Origin: a bacterium | Lineage (GTDB): Bacteria > Patescibacteriota > Saccharimonadia > Saccharimonadales > UBA4665 | Direction of reading: 5' to 3' | Assembly (NCBI GenBank): GCA_021804315.1 | Contig: JAJZHX010000018.1 | Location: forward strand, 1-8,484 | Length of the DNA: 8,484 bases | Shown: one piece after another, positions 6,407 to 8,484 of the stretch | How positions within the stretch are numbered: the stretch's first letter is position 1 | Layout of the letters: each line of letters starts with the position of its first letter | Notes under the pieces: model-generated | Told to the model about the DNA's origin: nothing | Databases searched by the model: none | The model's input: only the letters and a program-made list of their open reading frames with translations | Translations under genes and position numbers: made by a program

Positions 6407-6502
6407 CGCTACTATCCGGCAATTCGTAGTACTGTTAAACAAATTTACACACCCAGGACCGTAAAACTATGTACAGCGCAGATCAGAAGCTGTAACGAGG
6501 CA

Positions 6503-6541
6503 CTAACTACGCTTCCATATTGCCCAGTTTGCCGTTAGCTT
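6503..6541 (-). pseudogene. Possible 3' remnant of the gene split by the insertion sequence
   Basis: Joining the right-hand gene fragment to this side, with the element and one AGCTT copy removed, keeps an open frame of 12 codons. It gives ...EKYDKL-TANWAIWKRS and then a TAG (6505-6503 on the minus strand). The join is short, and an alternative frame (KANGKLGNMEA, then stop) is also open, so the assignment is tentative. The remaining bases 6407-6502 between the accessory pair and this remnant hold only a small hairpin and nothing else I can name. Confidence 0.35.
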
Positions 6542-6543
6542 TT

Positions 6544-6562
6544 TCCCGACTTTAGCGATTAG
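6544..6562 (+). repeat. Left terminal inverted repeat of the insertion sequence
   Basis: TCCCGACTTTAGCGATTAG pairs as an inverted copy with 8146-8164. The outer 14 bases match at 13 positions, and all 19 match at 16. It lies just beyond the transposase stop codon. Confidence 0.8.
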
Positions 6563-6569
6563 GTGACCA
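6558..6569 (+). repeat. 12-base subterminal direct repeat, copy 1
   Basis: ATTAGGTGACCA occurs here and again, identically and in the same orientation, at 8081-8092. The two copies bracket the transposase gene almost exactly. The core GGTNACC is palindromic, which would suit a protein-binding site. Copy 1 overlaps the inner end of the left inverted repeat. Confidence 0.6.
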
Positions 6570-6570
6570 G

Positions 6571-8064
6571 TTATTCCACTCCAAGAACAGATAGTAACTT
6601 CTTATGCTCATTATCTATGTCTGGTGGTATAGTATAGGTGCTATCTCCTAATCTAACTTCTGTTGCTTTAATATCCTGTAGCATATCTATAGCTTGCCCT
6701 ATTGTTAAACCTAACGGCTTAACTTCTATTTCTAACATTCTCAGTATTGTTAAGGCTAACATACATATCACAATGTGAGCTTCTATTCGTTCTCTCTTAT
6801 AATGGAAGGTTGGCCTAATCTGAATGTCATGTTTACTCAATCTGAAAGATTGCTCTACTTTGTATAGATCATAGTAATGAGCCATAACATTATCTGGAGA
6901 TAGGTCGGTATTAGTTATATAACCCTTAATACCATCCCATTTTGTAGCTTCAGATATGGCAACTTCGTTAAGTTTTGGCGTATCCTCAACAGTGAAGTCT
7001 AAGTATTTATGTTTTCTGACAGCTGTATTCTTAGAGATTAATTGTTTGAGTCTAGCTACAGATTTTTCTCTGTCTTTTCTAGTTTTGTTAGCCCGCTTGT
7101 CAGAGTAATTAACTATGAGCCTACGCTCGCCTAAACTCAGCTCGTAGGTTGAGCAGATAGTAAAGTCTAGGGCCAATATCTCGTCTTGTTTTGAGTGGTT
7201 GAGACTTTTTAACCTAGCTCCAACTATGTACTTCAGGTTTTTGTCCTCTAGAGCTTCTAAATTGCTCGCAGATAACATACCAGCGTCAGCCACAACGGTT
7301 ATATTTTTTAAGCCGATAACTTCTAGAGTTTTGTTAATGCCATCCATTAGCGTATGGCCTTCATATGTGCCACCACTATATAGGTTGTATGCCAGTGGCA
7401 TACCAAGAGTATTAACGGCCAAGCCCAGTACTATCTGTGGTAAGTCATGTCGGTGATCTTTAGAGTAGCCTTTCTTCCTAAGTCCTGCCTGTTCGTCTGT
7501 GTCAATATCTTCATGGTCTGTTTCAAAATACAGAGTTGTGACGTCGTATAAAACATATCCCATAGCACTAGGGTAGGATTCAACAATATATTTCCTTGTT
7601 TTAGATAAGATTAATTCTTGAGTAGCTGCTAACTTATCCATATAGCGGTAAATCTGGTATTCACTACATGAGCAATTAAGGTTCTTCTCAATTAATGTTG
7701 CAGTTCGTCTTTTAGACACTGGCCAGAGAATTCTAGATATGACTAAAGTTTTTAATAATCCAGTATTTTCTAAGTTAAAGTGATCAAACAATCTGCCTAG
7801 TGAAACTTCAGCTCCAAGTAGATAATCTCCGAGCCTAACAACACTACTAGTAGGTATATTTTGTTTGAATATCTCCGTTTGATCTTTATGTTCAAGTTCT
7901 TCTTTGATAGTCTTAGCTTTTTCTACAAGCAGGGCTACGTCTAGGTCATGTGATGCAGTACCAATATGCTGGACTAATTCCTTATACCATTTACCGCCAT
8001 AGTTAACTTTCTTAACTAGACGAACTCTTACGCTACCTCTATATTTAGATTTCTCAATATACAC
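6571..8064 (-). CDS. IS1634-type DDE transposase
   Basis: This 497-residue protein cuts and joins the element ends. The IS1634-like N-terminus (MYIEKSKYRGSVRVRLVKKV...LVQHIGTAS) precedes an RNase H-like core. The first acidic residue is Asp174 in VLYDVTTLYFET; the second is Asp260 in ITVVADAGMLS; and the Glu is Glu404 in the signature YDLYKVEQSFRLSKHDI (398-413). A segment of about 140 residues between the second Asp and the Glu includes WDGIKGYITNT, typical of this group, and the C-terminal IEAHIVICMLALTILRMLE follows. Length and motifs are complete, so it is probably active. The start is the GTG at 8064: an in-frame TAG lies nine bases upstream and no better start is near. That GTG begins one arm of a hairpin, which suggests translational control. 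There is no Shine-Dalgarno at normal spacing. Confidence 0.93.
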   Translation of the reverse strand: MYIEKSKYRGSVRVRLVKKVNYGGKWYKELVQHIGTASHDLDVALLVEKAKTIKEELEHKDQTEIFKQNIPTSSVVRLGDYLLGAEVSLGRLFDHFNLENTGLLKTLVISRILWPVSKRRTATLIEKNLNCSCSEYQIYRYMDKLAATQELILSKTRKYIVESYPSAMGYVLYDVTTLYFETDHEDIDTDEQAGLRKKGYSKDHRHDLPQIVLGLAVNTLGMPLAYNLYSGGTYEGHTLMDGINKTLEVIGLKNITVVADAGMLSASNLEALEDKNLKYIVGARLKSLNHSKQDEILALDFTICSTYELSLGERRLIVNYSDKRANKTRKDREKSVARLKQLISKNTAVRKHKYLDFTVEDTPKLNEVAISEATKWDGIKGYITNTDLSPDNVMAHYYDLYKVEQSFRLSKHDIQIRPTFHYKRERIEAHIVICMLALTILRMLEIEVKPLGLTIGQAIDMLQDIKATEVRLGDSTYTIPPDIDNEHKKLLSVLGVE

Positions 8065-8083
8065 CTTAATCTAAGTGTATATT
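8056..8083 (-). promoter_or_regulatory. Perfect 9-bp hairpin covering the transposase start codon
   Basis: AATATACAC (8056-8064) and GTGTATATT (8075-8083) are perfect inverted repeats with a 10-base loop. On the transposase strand, the first three bases of the 3' arm are the GTG start codon. In mRNA the stem would hide the start, a known way for insertion sequences to limit translation from outside read-through. The stem is AT-rich, so its strength is modest. The same palindrome could instead be an operator, because it overlaps a -10-like TAATAT. Confidence 0.6.
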
Positions 8084-8109
8084 AGGTGACCATAAATCTT
8101 AAGTCTCAA
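8079..8109 (-). promoter_or_regulatory. Weak candidate transposase promoter
   Basis: On the minus strand TTGAGA (8109-8104) and TAATAT (8084-8079) are separated by 19 bases, longer than ideal. Transcription would begin inside the hairpin, close to the GTG start. The spacing suggests low-level expression, as expected for a transposase. Confidence 0.3.
8081..8092 (+). repeat. 12-base subterminal direct repeat, copy 2
   Basis: This is an exact copy of ATTAGGTGACCA at 6558-6569. It sits directly upstream of the transposase hairpin and overlaps its outer arm by three bases. That places it where a protein bound to it could affect transposase expression. Confidence 0.6.
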
Positions 8110-8138
8110 AGAAGTTAAGTGTCTTAAATTCAGCTATT

Positions 8139-8484
8139 TTAGGGACTGAGCGCCAAAGTCGGGACTGCAAGCTTGTCATATTTTTCTTCTAAGCCAAGTC
8201 GTTGACTTAAATTCCGGCAAGCTTCTAAAAGCTCCGTAGCTTCTTGTATTTGATCTTCATAGGCAACTTTATCGCGTCTTTCCAGATAGATTTTACTAAA
8301 GATAGTGCATTCAATCCCATCTTTTAGTAGTGCTATCTCGCTAACATGATTAAGTGTAGAGTTTGTTTCTACGAAAGTCTTTTGACGTAAATCACTAATT
8401 CTTCTCATAGCAGTATCCCTATGACTATCAATAGATACGGCTATAAGTTTATACAAGTCTGGATGTTTAAGAATAATTTTTTTC
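8139..8484 (-). pseudogene. 5'-incomplete gene interrupted at its 3' end by the insertion sequence
   Basis: The frame is open from the right edge of the window (no ATG is visible, so the true start is beyond 8484). It runs leftward to about 8170, where the insertion sequence begins. From there the frame continues into the element for roughly ten unrelated residues (the last being LALSP) and stops at a TAA at 8139. Authentic sequence includes LYKLIAVSIDSHRDTAMRRI, then VSEIALLKDGIECTIFSKIY and a charged C-terminal helix (EATELLEACRNLSQRLGLEE). The pattern 'LIAVSIDSHRDTAMRR' is reminiscent of the C-terminal half of zeta-toxin-like P-loop kinases. The diagnostic P-loop would lie outside the window, so I do not assign the family. 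Loss of only the last dozen or so residues may leave the protein functional. Confidence 0.6.
8146..8164 (-). repeat. Right terminal inverted repeat of the insertion sequence
   Basis: On the minus strand this reads TCCCGACTTTGGCGCTCAG, matching the left end at 16 of 19 positions. The split host gene reads through it into the element before meeting a stop. Confidence 0.8.

Larger units (their letters stand above)
6544..8164 (-). mobile_element. Apparently complete IS1634-type insertion sequence
   Basis: The element is about 1.62 kb, bounded by imperfect inverted repeats (6544-6562 and 8146-8164) and carrying one full-length DDE transposase gene on the minus strand. Size, single gene and transposase type fit the IS1634 family. 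A 5-base direct repeat, AGCTT, occurs at 6537-6541 and 8170-8174. If it is the target duplication, the element would run from 6542 to 8169, with termini extending two and five bases beyond the inverted repeats. That asymmetry makes the assignment uncertain. The element splits a leftward gene to its right. Since the transposase shows no frameshift, the insertion may be fairly recent. Confidence 0.8.

Noticed and set aside
6472..6494. TACAGC...GCTGTA hairpin after the accessory pair as a terminator
   Set aside because: The 6-bp stem has an 11-base loop and no following T run on either strand.
6558..8092. The 12-base direct repeats as a target-site duplication marking the true IS ends
   Set aside because: The bases just inside them are not inverted repeats, whereas 6544-6562 and 8146-8164 are, and lie outside them.
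1..8484. CRISPR array, tRNA or rRNA genes
   Set aside because: I saw no regularly spaced repeats and no tRNA-like cloverleaf or rRNA sequence on either strand by eye.

Overview
The window is an AT-rich bacterial chromosome segment with standard stop codons: TAA, TAG and TGA all end genes here, which argues against a UGA-recoded lineage. Genes are tightly packed, Shine-Dalgarno motifs are almost absent, and several starts lie 5-9 bases after a -10-like box, so many messages look leaderless. Together with the gene set (an ABC-2 export permease, a tRNA-dihydrouridine synthase, a small soluble Ser/Thr kinase and many orphans), this is compatible with a Patescibacteria/CPR genome such as a Saccharibacteria relative. 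That assignment is an inference from style, not from a marker gene.

Positions 1-3836 look like ordinary host chromosome. An ABC-2 permease (19-1281) is followed by a clear leaderless promoter that drives a two-gene operon: a small basic orphan protein (1325-1708) and a tRNA-dihydrouridine synthase (1709-2704). The two are joined as TAG-ATG with no gap. A Ser/Thr kinase (3652-2687) converges on the synthase gene, and their 3' ends overlap by 18 bases. The kinase is divergent from an unknown 209-residue gene (3837-4466).

Positions 4467-6502 look like an accessory patch. It begins with a decayed gene (about 4572-5040). Its coding-like blocks sit in shifted frames or are broken by stops. Next come two intact orphan genes in one operon (5046-5714 and 5717-6406), visibly richer in G+C than the left part of the window. 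The first is an all-helical protein with an HNKIKHG motif. The second has a strand pattern resembling a PD-(D/E)XK nuclease in which the usual lysine is not in place. This pair is the best candidate for an undescribed system, perhaps defence or mobile-element related, but its function cannot be fixed from sequence alone.

Positions 6544-8164 are an apparently complete insertion sequence of the IS1634 kind. It has 19-bp imperfect terminal inverted repeats (16/19 identical) and a full-length DDE transposase (8064-6571). The transposase GTG start lies in a perfect 9-bp hairpin stem. The element has inserted into the 3' part of a leftward gene whose 5' part runs off the right edge of the window (8484 down to about 8170). 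A short tail of that gene may survive on the other side (6541-6503).
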